DNA of 11,833 bases, from the NCBI GenBank assembly GCA_027624995.1, contig JAQBTI010000047.1:1-11833 (forward strand). Reading direction: 5' to 3'. Shown piece by piece: positions 6,118 through 11,833 of the stretch; positions within the stretch are counted from its first letter, which is position 1, and the number at the start of each line of letters is the position of its first letter. The notes below the pieces were generated by a model. That model worked only from the letters and a program-made list of their open reading frames with translations, did not search any database and was not told the DNA's origin. A program made the position numbers and the translations under genes. The DNA is from Chloroflexota bacterium. GTDB taxonomy: Bacteria; Chloroflexota; Dehalococcoidia; Lucifugimonadales; CATQGZ01.

Positions 6118-7155
6118 TCAGTTGTAATTCTCGTCGCACCAGGCCCGGACGGCCCTGGGAATCTCGATCAGGTTCTCGAGCTTCGTCGCGAGTGGGATCG
6201 CGCACTCGGGAGCGATCATGTCCACGCCGGCGTCCATGCACTTGAAGACGGCCTCGCGGACCTCCTCGGGCCCCCTAGCGTAGAGAAGCTCCGGGTTGTT
6301 GAGATTGCCGACCAGCCTGATGCGCCCGGCGGCGATGTCCATGGCCTCTTGAGGGTCGTTCCTCGAGTCGAAGTGGAAGCAGGCCATCCCCGACTGGGCG
6401 ATGTAGTCGAGCCGGTCGAGGGTCTGGCCGCAGATATGGAGGATCAGGGGCACCTTGAGGCGCTCGGCCATCTCCTGGTGAAGCTCCAGCAGGAACTTGC
6501 GGTAGTACTCGCCGCTGACCAGGTCGCCGGTGGCGTGGTCCGGGAAGGTCAGGACATCTGCGCCAGCGTCTATCTGGGCCTCGCCGAACAAGACCGAGAT
6601 CTCCTTCATCTTGTGCATCGCGCGCTTCACAGTGTCGGGGTCGTCGACGGTCATGAGCAGGAAGCTCTCGACGCCGAACACGTGGTAGGCGAGGGTCCAG
6701 GGGCCCATGGTCTTGCCGATGATGGCGACTTCGTTCCCGAACTCCTCCTTGAGCAGGCTGATGGACCTGGTGATGGCGACGTTGTCTGGATGCTCAAGGA
6801 ACCCTGGCGGGATCTTGATGTCGTCGAGACCCTTCCAGATGGGGTTGTACATGCGCACCGTCGGCCAGTTGTCCTTGCCCTCCCACTGCATCTCGCAGCC
6901 GAGCGCCGAGGACTCCTGGATGATGCTGAAGTACGGCATGACGGAGTCGAATCCTAGCTCGGTGTGGCCGGTGGCGGCAAGCCTCGCCGCCAACTCTGGA
7001 TCGCGGCAGGCGTCGGGGAACGGCGCGTCCACCAGGTCCATCAGTTCGACGGTGCCGACGTTGGTGGGATTGGCGACGGGAGGCCGGTCGACGGGCTCGC
7101 CCGCCAGCGCTTTCATCACCCGTTCCTTCGACGTCATGGTCTCAACTAACGGCAT
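6118..7155 (-). CDS. Uroporphyrinogen decarboxylase-fold methyltransferase, MtaA/CmuA-like
   Basis: This branch of the UroD fold is not a heme enzyme: it holds zinc and transfers methyl groups to or from a corrinoid or thiol cofactor. The 345-residue protein opens with MTSKERVMKALAGEPVDRPP (7-26), typical of this branch. It contains KTMGPWTLA (148-156), the DAGADVLTFPDHATG stretch (196-210), the zinc motif HIC (His240, Cys242), a glycine-rich LVGNLNNPELL (281-291), and the third zinc ligand Cys318 in APECAIPL. The His-x-Cys plus distant Cys layout matches MtaA/MtbA. AGAGGAG lies about 8 bases before the ATG, a strong start. It follows the accessory cassette by only 13 bases and precedes the pterin methyltransferase. 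It may feed methyl groups from another donor into the corrinoid protein, or provide a second acceptor route. Family is sure; the substrate cannot be told. Confidence 0.88.
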   Translation of the reverse strand: MPLVETMTSKERVMKALAGEPVDRPPVANPTNVGTVELMDLVDAPFPDACRDPELAARLAATGHTELGFDSVMPYFSIIQESSALGCEMQWEGKDNWPTVRMYNPIWKGLDDIKIPPGFLEHPDNVAITRSISLLKEEFGNEVAIIGKTMGPWTLAYHVFGVESFLLMTVDDPDTVKRAMHKMKEISVLFGEAQIDAGADVLTFPDHATGDLVSGEYYRKFLLELHQEMAERLKVPLILHICGQTLDRLDYIAQSGMACFHFDSRNDPQEAMDIAAGRIRLVGNLNNPELLYARGPEEVREAVFKCMDAGVDMIAPECAIPLATKLENLIEIPRAVRAWCDENYN

Positions 7156-7168
7156 GGAGATACTCCTC

Positions 7169-8125
7169 TTACTCCGAATCCTTCACCAACTCGGACAGCC
7201 TCGGCCCAAAGACTTCCTTGAACTTCAATAGATACTCGGTCGCCCAGTTTCTCAGACCGTCAAGTGCCTCCTCGTCATCGTCGATGCTGCCCGGTCTATA
7301 CAGAGCGATTCTACTTGCGTTTCTTTCGGGCAGTGGCTCCCATGTAAGAGAGGTCTGGAATTCTGGATCGGAAATCTGGAATGACTTCTGTAACTCATCG
7401 ATCGCCCATTCGTTCCAGTCCTTTTCGCGATCAAAATATACTTCGACACAGACCTGATTTCCCCGGCGAAAGCTAAATCCATACAGAACGTCGGCGAACC
7501 CGGTAGAAAAGGAATACCAGCTCTGTGCTTGAGCTTTCCGTGCTCTGGTAAAGCCATGCTGCTCACGTAATTCGTCGAGGAGACCCTCATAAAACGCGCG
7601 GTATCGCTCTTGCTTGGGCGTCAAGCCACGCCGACGCTCACCATGGACACTCGTCTTCAGCCATTCGTTTGGAAAGGCGACCAGTCTGAAATTTGGCGCC
7701 GGCTTAGAGTCGTCTATTCTGAGTAATTCAACTACGACACCAAAGAATTCCGTATCGGTGTCCGTGCGTTGGTTCAGCCAATCTAGGGCCTGTCGGTGCT
7801 CCTCGCTTATCTTCTCAGCTATCCAGATAACGACGCCTGCCTCAAAACCGGCCGCATACGTAATTAGCTTTCCCAAGTGATCGTGATTCGTTCCGTCGAG
7901 TTGATTCTCAATCACAACCGAAAGGTCTCTGCCGACATCGTGTGCCAAGATGTCGAGCGAAAAACGTCCCACCGCAGCCTCTTGTCGCCTGACTTCCAGA
8001 TCGTACCCCAGGGCATTGCCGAGCAAAGAGATGTTATCGGCTAACCACGGCGTGAACTGAGCCGCTTCATTCGGCCAGACCTTCCGCAGTTCGACGGCCT
8101 CAAGTGTCCCTAGGTCGTGGGTCAA
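7169..8125 (-). CDS. DUF4268-like protein with a PD-(D/E)XK nuclease-like N-terminal motif
   Basis: A 318-residue protein. The N-terminal part (about 30-105) contains FSLDIL (Asp58) and VVIENQLDGTNHDHLGKL (Glu73-x-Gln75), the order and spacing of the D...ExK/Q core of restriction-type nucleases. The second half (about 165-310), with KQERYRAFYEGLLDELRE and a segment rich in aromatic residues, resembles DUF4268. Such proteins are usually orphan and are sometimes found in defence or accessory regions; biochemical function is not settled. The start is a TTG at 8125 because an in-frame stop lies just upstream. It begins 6 bases after the DUF433 stop, so the two are probably co-translated. Base composition is visibly less GC-rich than the methyltransferase genes, a sign of transfer. 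Nuclease activity is inferred only from the motif. Confidence 0.75.
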   Translation of the reverse strand: MTHDLGTLEAVELRKVWPNEAAQFTPWLADNISLLGNALGYDLEVRRQEAAVGRFSLDILAHDVGRDLSVVIENQLDGTNHDHLGKLITYAAGFEAGVVIWIAEKISEEHRQALDWLNQRTDTDTEFFGVVVELLRIDDSKPAPNFRLVAFPNEWLKTSVHGERRRGLTPKQERYRAFYEGLLDELREQHGFTRARKAQAQSWYSFSTGFADVLYGFSFRRGNQVCVEVYFDREKDWNEWAIDELQKSFQISDPEFQTSLTWEPLPERNASRIALYRPGSIDDDEEALDGLRNWATEYLLKFKEVFGPRLSELVKDSE

Positions 8126-8131
8126 AGGGCA

Positions 8132-8344
8132 TCATCCATTCTGCATAAGGGCCGGAGGGCTGCCTTTCGAGACCTCCAGGGCCTGACCTCGGCTGACGGT
8201 GGGGAAATCCGCCAGGAAATCGTCCAGGCTGTCGCCGGCCTCCAAGTGATCGATGAGTGCATTCACGGGCACCCGCGTGTCCTTGAACACCGGCGTGCCG
8301 CCGAGAATGTCCTTTGAACGTCCGATGACAGTCTGTCTGGCCAT
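8132..8344 (-). CDS. DUF433 family antitoxin-like protein
   Basis: A 70-residue protein with the family core: ILGGTPVFKDTRVPV (13-27), then LIDHLEAGDSLDDFLADFPTVSRGQAL (30-56). DUF433 proteins have a small helical DNA-binding fold and are usually the antitoxin paired with a DUF5615 PIN-like toxin. After SRGQALEV the usual helical tail is replaced by SKGSPPALMQNG, which looks atypical and might come from an indel. The gene downstream here is the DUF4268-like gene, not a PIN toxin. It begins 11 bases after the second stop that would have ended full-length hicA, so it is part of the same packed cassette. Family call is good; partner and role are inferred. Confidence 0.8.
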   Translation of the reverse strand: MARQTVIGRSKDILGGTPVFKDTRVPVNALIDHLEAGDSLDDFLADFPTVSRGQALEVSKGSPPALMQNG

Positions 8345-8382
8345 GTCAGTAATCCCTACAAATCTTCAACCCGAAGGCCCGT

Positions 8383-8565
8383 CTACTTGGCTATTCGTGA
8401 CATCATACGTGAACCGATCTCTTCGCACTCGTGGAAAGCGAACACGAAATCCGGCCAGCCTCTTTTCGATAGGACCCGATGAGAGCCTGACTGTCTTTTG
8501 AGGACCCAGCCCATCCTGAGTAGCGCGGCCAAGACTCTTCGAGCTCTGGTGCTGGGCCACCTCAT
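8383..8565 (-). CDS. hicA: HicA family mRNA interferase toxin, truncated by an in-frame TAG
   Basis: HicA is a small double-stranded-RNA-binding-fold toxin that cuts mRNA. The frame has the hallmark QSGSHRVL with catalytic His29, and GWPDFVFAFHECEEIG (36-51). Its ATG overlaps the hicB stop as ATGA, the usual coupling. It ends after RIAK at residue 60 with TAG (8383-8385). The next eight codons in the same frame read TGLRVEDL before a second TAG at 8356-8358. Because HicA proteins normally end RIAKxTGLxxEDL, the first TAG is almost certainly a nonsense mutation that removes the last nine residues. The catalytic His and fold core remain, so the product could be active, weakened or dead. Other explanations are a sequencing error or amber suppression. 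Confidence 0.85.
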   Translation of the reverse strand: MRWPSTRARRVLAALLRMGWVLKRQSGSHRVLSKRGWPDFVFAFHECEEIGSRMMSRIAK

Positions 8566-8768
8566 GCGGCCTTGAACGAGATGCTCGACAACTCGCCGCC
8601 GGTCTCACCGTGCTCGAGGCGTTCGGCCAGAACGCGGAAGGTAAGCGCCTGGACCCTTGCCTGCGCCTCCTCGACGGTGGACCCGTAAGCCATAACTCCA
8701 GGCAGTTCAATGACCTCCGCGATCCAGCGTCCGTCAACTTCTCGTTCGATTTCGACGGTGAACGTCAT
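8562..8768 (-). CDS. hicB: HicB family antitoxin, short form
   Basis: HicB binds and neutralises HicA. This 68-residue protein has the partial RNase H-like fold typical of the family: MTFTVEIEREVDGRWIAEV (1-19), then ELPGVMAYGSTVEEAQARV (21-39), and a closing helix. There is no room for the C-terminal ribbon-helix-helix or HTH domain found in longer HicB proteins, so it probably cannot act as the operon's DNA-binding repressor. Order is hicB then hicA, with ATGA overlap. It starts 13 bases after the preceding gene's stop, so it may be transcribed from the operon ahead of it. The ribosome-binding site is weak (AGGGA). Confidence 0.88.
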   Translation of the reverse strand: MTFTVEIEREVDGRWIAEVIELPGVMAYGSTVEEAQARVQALTFRVLAERLEHGETGGELSSISFKAA

Positions 8769-8781
8769 TGCCGCTGTGTCC

Positions 8782-9462
8782 CTACGATGGGGGTGTAAAT
8801 CCGAGGGTGTTCGTCGTCATCTGGCCGCGGAGGGCCTCGGCCTCCATCATTCCTTCAACGGCGCTTACGTTTCGGGAATAGGGCAGCAGCAGGCGCATGA
8901 GCTGGTCGTGGCGTTGGCCGCACGGGAACGTGACCTCGGTGTCGCCGGACTTGTCCATCTCCCCGTAGCGTAGGAAGCCCGCCACGACCATACGCAGCCG
9001 CATGGCCGGGTTAGCCGCCTCGCCCTCCACCATGACCTCATAGAAATACCTACGGTCCCTCTCGCCGCCCGACAGGCTTATGATGAGGTCCGTTTTTGAG
9101 TCCTTGATCGACATATCACCGCCTGGCTGGGCGTAGTCCTTCGCCTTGCCGACTGCCTGTGCCATCAGGAACCTGACCGGTCGGACATGCAAGTAGCCGC
9201 ACGGAAAGCGCGCCTGGTCGGTCGTTCCCTCAATCGGAGCCAGTCCGCCGAGGTCTACGAGCCGGTCTCTGATCTGCCGCACACGTTCTCGGACCCCGGG
9301 CCTTCGGCTGAAGGTCCATACCGTGCAGACGCCGTCTTTCACGTACAGTCCGAAGCTGATGTCGTGGAAGCTGGGGTCTGTCGGGACCAGCTCCAGGCAC
9401 CTGCCGTACCGCTCGATGACGTCTGCGGCCCTGACCGGCTCGGTAGTTTTCGTCTCGGTCAT
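8782..9462 (-). CDS. Unrecognised protein with two repeated FPCG-containing modules
   Basis: I do not recognise this 226-residue protein. It looks like an internal duplication. A segment of about 34-103 contains DISFGLYVKDG, a helical stretch, then ARFPCGYLHVRPVRFLM (84-100). A segment of about 125-200 contains DLIISLSGG, RLRMVVAGFLRYG, then VTFPCGQRHDQLMRLLL (177-193). Each FPCG is followed by a basic/His residue and a hydrophobic helix. No signal peptide or membrane segment is visible, so it is probably cytoplasmic. It lies 45 bases after the homocysteine methyltransferase and before the accessory cassette, so it may belong to the methyl-transfer unit. The Cys in each FPCG (Cys88, Cys181) could bind metal or act in redox chemistry, but this is only a suggestion. 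The coding call is good because length, codon use and operon position fit. Confidence 0.78.
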   Translation of the reverse strand: MTETKTTEPVRAADVIERYGRCLELVPTDPSFHDISFGLYVKDGVCTVWTFSRRPGVRERVRQIRDRLVDLGGLAPIEGTTDQARFPCGYLHVRPVRFLMAQAVGKAKDYAQPGGDMSIKDSKTDLIISLSGGERDRRYFYEVMVEGEAANPAMRLRMVVAGFLRYGEMDKSGDTEVTFPCGQRHDQLMRLLLPYSRNVSAVEGMMEAEALRGQMTTNTLGFTPPS

Positions 9463-9507
9463 GGTTTCGTCTCTACCCCGTTTTCTACTGAGTGTGACTG
9501 CCGCCGC

Positions 9508-10410
9508 CTAGCCCCGCAGCGCCTGATGGATGGCCCGGATGTGGTCGGGGCCGGTACCGCAGCACCCACCCATGATATTGACGCCTATGCCTGCGAGTTT
9601 CTTGAACCCTTCAGCCATGAACTCGGGGGTCTCCGAGTACACGATCTCACCCTTCTGGATCTTTGGAATCCCGGCGTTGGAGTGTACTAGTAGATACCGG
9701 TCCGTGAACTTCCGCATCTGTCCGGCCAGCTCGACCATCAACTCAATGCCGTTGCCGCAGTTGGTCCCGACGACGTCGGCGCCGGCCTCCAGCATACCGT
9801 TCAGGCCGGCTTCGGGCGTGACACCCATCATTGTGAAGTAGCCGCGGGGCCCCTTGTCGAAGACCATCGTGGCCATCACGGTGAGGTCTGTGTTCTCTTT
9901 CGCCGCCTTGATGGCCAGGGCCACCTCTTCGAGTGCCGTCTTGGTCTCGATGACTACGGCGTCGGCGCCACCCTCGGCGAGTGCCGTTATCTGGTCAACG
10001 AACGCGTCATACATCTCGGTCTCGGTCACTTCGCCCAGAGGCGCTAGGAACTCCCCCGTTGGCCCAACAGAGCCGACGACGTACCTGTCCTCGGGGGCCT
10101 GGCTGCGGGCGTGCTCGGCGGCGAGGCGGTTGAACTCGCGGACTCGATCGCCGTAGCCGTACTTGCCGAGCATGAACTTGCTACCGCCAAACGAGTTGGT
10201 CAGCACCATATCGGCGCCGGCCTCGAAGTAATCACGCGCCATTCCGCGGACTATCTCGGGGTGGCTGAAGTTGAACTCCTCGGGACAGCCCCCGGGCTCA
10301 AGGCCGCGCTGCTGCAGGTAGGTCCCGGTCGCTCCGTCGGAGATGAGTAATTCGCCCGCTCCGAGTCTGTCCAGAATACTCGGTTTTTTTTCTGCAGCCG
10401 TACTACCCAT
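9508..10410 (-). CDS. Homocysteine S-methyltransferase (zinc-dependent, MetH N-terminal module/BHMT type)
   Basis: It moves a methyl group, here most likely from a methyl-corrinoid protein, to homocysteine to make methionine. The 300-residue single-domain barrel has SDGATGTYLQ (24-33), MVLTNSFGGS (68-77), SVGPTGE (114-120), VIETKTALEE (153-162), and the three zinc ligands Cys218 (GTNCGNG), Cys283 and Cys284 (GGCCGTGPDHI, 281-291). BHMT itself uses betaine and MMT uses S-methylmethionine; the nearby corrinoid carrier argues for the MetH-module role, although another thiol acceptor is possible. The ATG lies 4 bases after the stop of the PF13769 gene, so translation is coupled. Eight A residues in a row encode EKK near the N-terminus (10384-10391). 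The family is sure; acceptor identity is inferred. Confidence 0.92.
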   Translation of the reverse strand: MGSTAAEKKPSILDRLGAGELLISDGATGTYLQQRGLEPGGCPEEFNFSHPEIVRGMARDYFEAGADMVLTNSFGGSKFMLGKYGYGDRVREFNRLAAEHARSQAPEDRYVVGSVGPTGEFLAPLGEVTETEMYDAFVDQITALAEGGADAVVIETKTALEEVALAIKAAKENTDLTVMATMVFDKGPRGYFTMMGVTPEAGLNGMLEAGADVVGTNCGNGIELMVELAGQMRKFTDRYLLVHSNAGIPKIQKGEIVYSETPEFMAEGFKKLAGIGVNIMGGCCGTGPDHIRAIHQALRG

Positions 10411-10414
10411 GGTC

Positions 10415-10753
10415 CTATTTAGTCCAGTGGTCTACTGCGCCGGGTCGGGGGTCCCGCTCTCCGGAGTGATGTAGATCGCGAATCTTCGCAACGAAGTCAT
10501 GCGGAAAGCCGATGTTGAGTCGCTCGGCCAGCGCGGAGACAGCCTCTTCGGCCGAACCCTCAACATCACCGTAATCGCCCCATTCCCACGCTTCGAGGTA
10601 GCCGTCGGTGCCGCTGCTTCCGTCGAACATGGAGATGGAATCCACGCCCTTCTGAAAGCGATCATCCAACTGTCTGGATATCGGCCCGGAATCGTCCATC
10701 GCCTGGACCTGTACCGGGACCTCTTTCCAATACATGGTCCTGACCCTCGCCAA
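10415..10753 (-). CDS. PF13769 'virulence factor' domain small protein
   Basis: Despite the Pfam name, the function is unknown; members are small proteins opening with a strand and YW(R/K)(D/E)xPxQV, and containing ERFxxAIDRxxMxxGxxGTDxYLxxW. Here MYWKEVPVQV, LDDRFQKGVDSISMFDG and SSGTDGYLEAWEWGD fit. I choose a TTG start at 10753 (112 residues) because GGAG lies 7 bases before it and homologues begin just ahead of the YW motif. A longer ATG frame from 10828 has a weaker start. It ends 4 bases ahead of the homocysteine methyltransferase ATG, so the two are coupled. From memory, this family also occurs next to split MetH genes in marine Alphaproteobacteria, which supports a shared role in methyl transfer or B12 handling. 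Family call is probable; role is inferred. Confidence 0.75.
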   Translation of the reverse strand: MARVRTMYWKEVPVQVQAMDDSGPISRQLDDRFQKGVDSISMFDGSSGTDGYLEAWEWGDYGDVEGSAEEAVSALAERLNIGFPHDFVAKIRDLHHSGERDPRPGAVDHWTK

Positions 10754-10908
10754 TGGCGTACTCCGGATAAGTTTACCCGTGACCATGCGGCCCGTAGGCA
10801 GCGCGTCCACACCCTCAAGATACAACATATGGTACGGGTTGAAAAGACTGGCCGTTTGCTCTCCGTATCGCCGCGAACAACCCGGACATGTTCAGAGCGA
10901 GCACAGTC

Positions 10909-10995
10909 TGTCATTCGGAGCCCTCAGGCGAGGAATCTAGAGCCAAGGCCTTTGACCGCTTTAGATTCCTCGTCGCTCCGCTCCTCGGAAAGACA
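10909..10995. repeat. GAGGAATCT/AGATTCCTC hairpin element (MITE- or REP-like)
   Basis: The core arms CGAGGAATCTAGAG (10929-10942) and CTTTAGATTCCTCG (10959-10972) are reverse complements at 13 of 14 positions. Imperfect outer pairing continues to TGTC (10909-10912) and GACA (10992-10995). The TGTCATTC...GAGGAATCT form is a widespread environmental repeat type, seen as short non-coding palindromes without a transposase. It sits in the divergent promoter region, where it could insulate the two transcription units. Confidence 0.7.
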
Positions 10996-11011
10996 AAGAT
11001 TGGCATCCGAT

Positions 11012-11039
11012 TTGTCCCGGCCTAGTGTGATGCGATAAT
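11012..11039 (+). promoter_or_regulatory. Extended -10 promoter for the alpha/beta hydrolase
   Basis: TTGTCC (11012-11017; 4 of 6 match to TTGACA) is followed after 16 bases by GATAAT (11034-11039; 5 of 6 match to TATAAT), preceded by TGC, which makes an extended -10. The start would be near 11046, about 30 bases before the ATG, with AGGAGG in between. Confidence 0.45.
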
Positions 11040-11076
11040 GAAATTGGCAAGCAGGCACGACACCAGGAGGAGACGA

Positions 11077-11833
11077 ATGCCCTTAGCGCTGATCAACGGG
11101 ATCAACATCTTCTACGAGGAAAGCGGCGAGGGATTCCCTCTCGTGTGGAGCCACGAGTTCGCTGGGGACCATCGTTCGTGGGCCGGGCAGGTGAAGTTCT
11201 TCGAGTCGCGCTATCGGGTCATTACATACGATGCCCGCGGCTATCCGCCCTCTGAGGTACCCAGGGACTTGGAGGCTTACACACTCGAGAACGCGGTGGA
11301 GGACCTGCGAGGCCTGCTGGACCACCTGGAGATCGACCGGGCCCATGTCGGTGGACTCTCGATGGGTGGAAGCGTCGCCCTCAACTTCGGCCTGATCCAC
11401 CCGGACCGGGCGAGGTCGCTCATAGTCGCCGGGACCGGGACCGGCTCCACCGATCCTAGAGCGTTCCAGACGGCCGTCGGTGGGTACGCGGACTTGCTGG
11501 AGGCGGAGGGGATGCCTGCGATGGCGGACTACGCCCGGAGCGACACCCGGGTCCAACTGTTGCGGAAGGACCCGATCGCCTGGAAGAGGTTCTTCGACGG
11601 ATTCATGGAGCACTCCGCGGCCGGCTCGGCACTGACCTTCCGAGGTGTCCAGGGAGAACGCAAGCCCATCTTCGAGCTGGAGGCAGGACTGCGCGGACTG
11701 GAAGTCCCGACTCTCATCTTGCTGGGAGACGAGGACGGGCCCTGCGTCGAGCCCGGCCTGTTCATGAAGAGTTGCATCCGGATATCGGGGCTCGTCACGT
11801 TCCCACAGTCGGGGCACGCCATCAATCTGGAGG
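11077..11833 (+). CDS. Alpha/beta hydrolase, partial (runs off the right edge)
   Basis: A serine hydrolase of the alpha/beta fold, the broad class of esterases, lactonases and C-C hydrolases. It starts at ATG 11077 after a strong AGGAGG (11065-11070); 252 codons are present with no stop. Visible features are the N-terminal strand INGINIFYEESG (6-17), an oxyanion-region WSHEFAGDHRSW (24-35), VITYDARGY (48-56), the nucleophile elbow GGLSMGGS (92-99; Ser95), the acid in LLGDEDGP (215-222; probably Asp220), and the base in SGHAIN (245-250; His247). The catalytic triad is complete. Only the last helix or so should be missing, since the family usually ends about 15-25 residues after the His. It is divergently oriented from the methyl-transfer genes, so a shared role is not implied. 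Substrate is unknown. Confidence 0.92.
   Translation, partial: MPLALINGINIFYEESGEGFPLVWSHEFAGDHRSWAGQVKFFESRYRVITYDARGYPPSEVPRDLEAYTLENAVEDLRGLLDHLEIDRAHVGGLSMGGSVALNFGLIHPDRARSLIVAGTGTGSTDPRAFQTAVGGYADLLEAEGMPAMADYARSDTRVQLLRKDPIAWKRFFDGFMEHSAAGSALTFRGVQGERKPIFELEAGLRGLEVPTLILLGDEDGPCVEPGLFMKSCIRISGLVTFPQSGHAINLE

Larger units (their letters stand above)
10754..11076. other. Divergent intergenic region
   Basis: This gap lies between the minus-strand run and the plus-strand hydrolase. It holds the hairpin element (10909-10995) and the hydrolase promoter (11012-11039). I see no clear sigma70 promoter for the minus-strand genes in it, although their leader must begin here or further upstream. 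The part up to 10828 is an open extension of the PF13769 frame, which I treat as leader. No riboswitch-like pattern is recognised. Confidence 0.5.

Noticed and set aside
6025..6957. 310-codon plus-strand frame opposite the UroD-type gene
   Set aside because: His/Val/Leu/Asp-rich shadow translation; the opposite strand encodes the recognised zinc methyltransferase.
7325..7345. GCCACTG on the minus strand, like part of a cobalamin riboswitch
   Set aside because: It lies inside the coding sequence of the DUF4268-like gene (encoding EPLPER), with no surrounding riboswitch elements.
8132..8200. Frameshift at the end of the DUF433 gene
   Set aside because: The tail is atypical, but translating the other frames does not restore a convincing family C-terminus, so I only note it.
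10384..10391. Run of eight A in the homocysteine methyltransferase start region, as a phase-variation or frameshift site
   Set aside because: It encodes the ordinary residues EKK in a non-conserved N-terminus; one run of eight without comparative data does not support phase variation.
11083..11817. 244-codon minus-strand frame opposite the hydrolase
   Set aside because: The plus strand has AGGAGG, a start codon and a complete Ser-Asp-His triad; the minus frame is a shadow.
1..11833. CRISPR array, tRNA or rRNA genes
   Set aside because: No regularly spaced direct repeats and no recognisable tRNA or rRNA sequence were seen on either strand.

Overview
The window is GC-rich bacterial DNA. Almost all of it is one long run of minus-strand genes; only the last gene, at the right edge, is on the plus strand. 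Many genes build a modular cobalamin (corrinoid) methyl-transfer system. The dispersed hairpin repeats (a GAGGAATCT/AGATTCCTC element and an ACCGCAGAG element) and the combination of MtaA-like, pterin-binding, B12-binding and RACE genes suggest an uncultured bacterium, perhaps Chloroflexota. That placement is inference from style, not from a marker gene.

Layout in the direction of transcription (right to left). At 10753-9508 a small PF13769 'virulence factor' domain protein is coupled to a zinc-type homocysteine S-methyltransferase. Next, at 9462-8782, is an unrecognised protein that appears to be an internal duplication with two FPCG motifs. At 8768-7169 lies a tightly packed accessory cassette: hicB, a hicA cut short by an in-frame TAG, a DUF433 antitoxin-like gene, and a DUF4268-like protein with a PD-(D/E)XK-like motif. 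The methyl-transfer genes resume at 7155 with an MtaA/UroD-like methyltransferase, a pterin-binding (methyl-THF) methyltransferase, and a corrinoid protein with a good sigma70-like promoter of its own. A small four-cysteine protein follows, then a decayed lipoprotein gene, then the corrinoid-reactivating ferredoxin/ASKHA protein (RACE), and finally a CtBP-like D-2-hydroxyacid dehydrogenase whose catalytic Glu position is Leu. A divergent alpha/beta hydrolase starts at 11077 and runs off the right edge. Bases 1-441 hold no convincing gene.

Working model. The homocysteine, pterin and B12 modules are the three catalytic parts of cobalamin-dependent methionine synthase (MetH) as separate proteins. 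There is no MetH SAM-dependent reactivation domain here; the ATP-dependent reductive activator RACE would do that job. The UroD-type protein could feed methyl groups from another donor, or a second acceptor, into the same corrinoid protein. The individual family assignments are strong. Assembly of all the parts into one pathway is inference.

The most interesting points are the split-MetH/RACE/UroD arrangement, the toxin-antitoxin and nuclease-like cassette sitting inside it, the uncharacterised four-Cys and double-FPCG proteins, and several genes with visible lesions.
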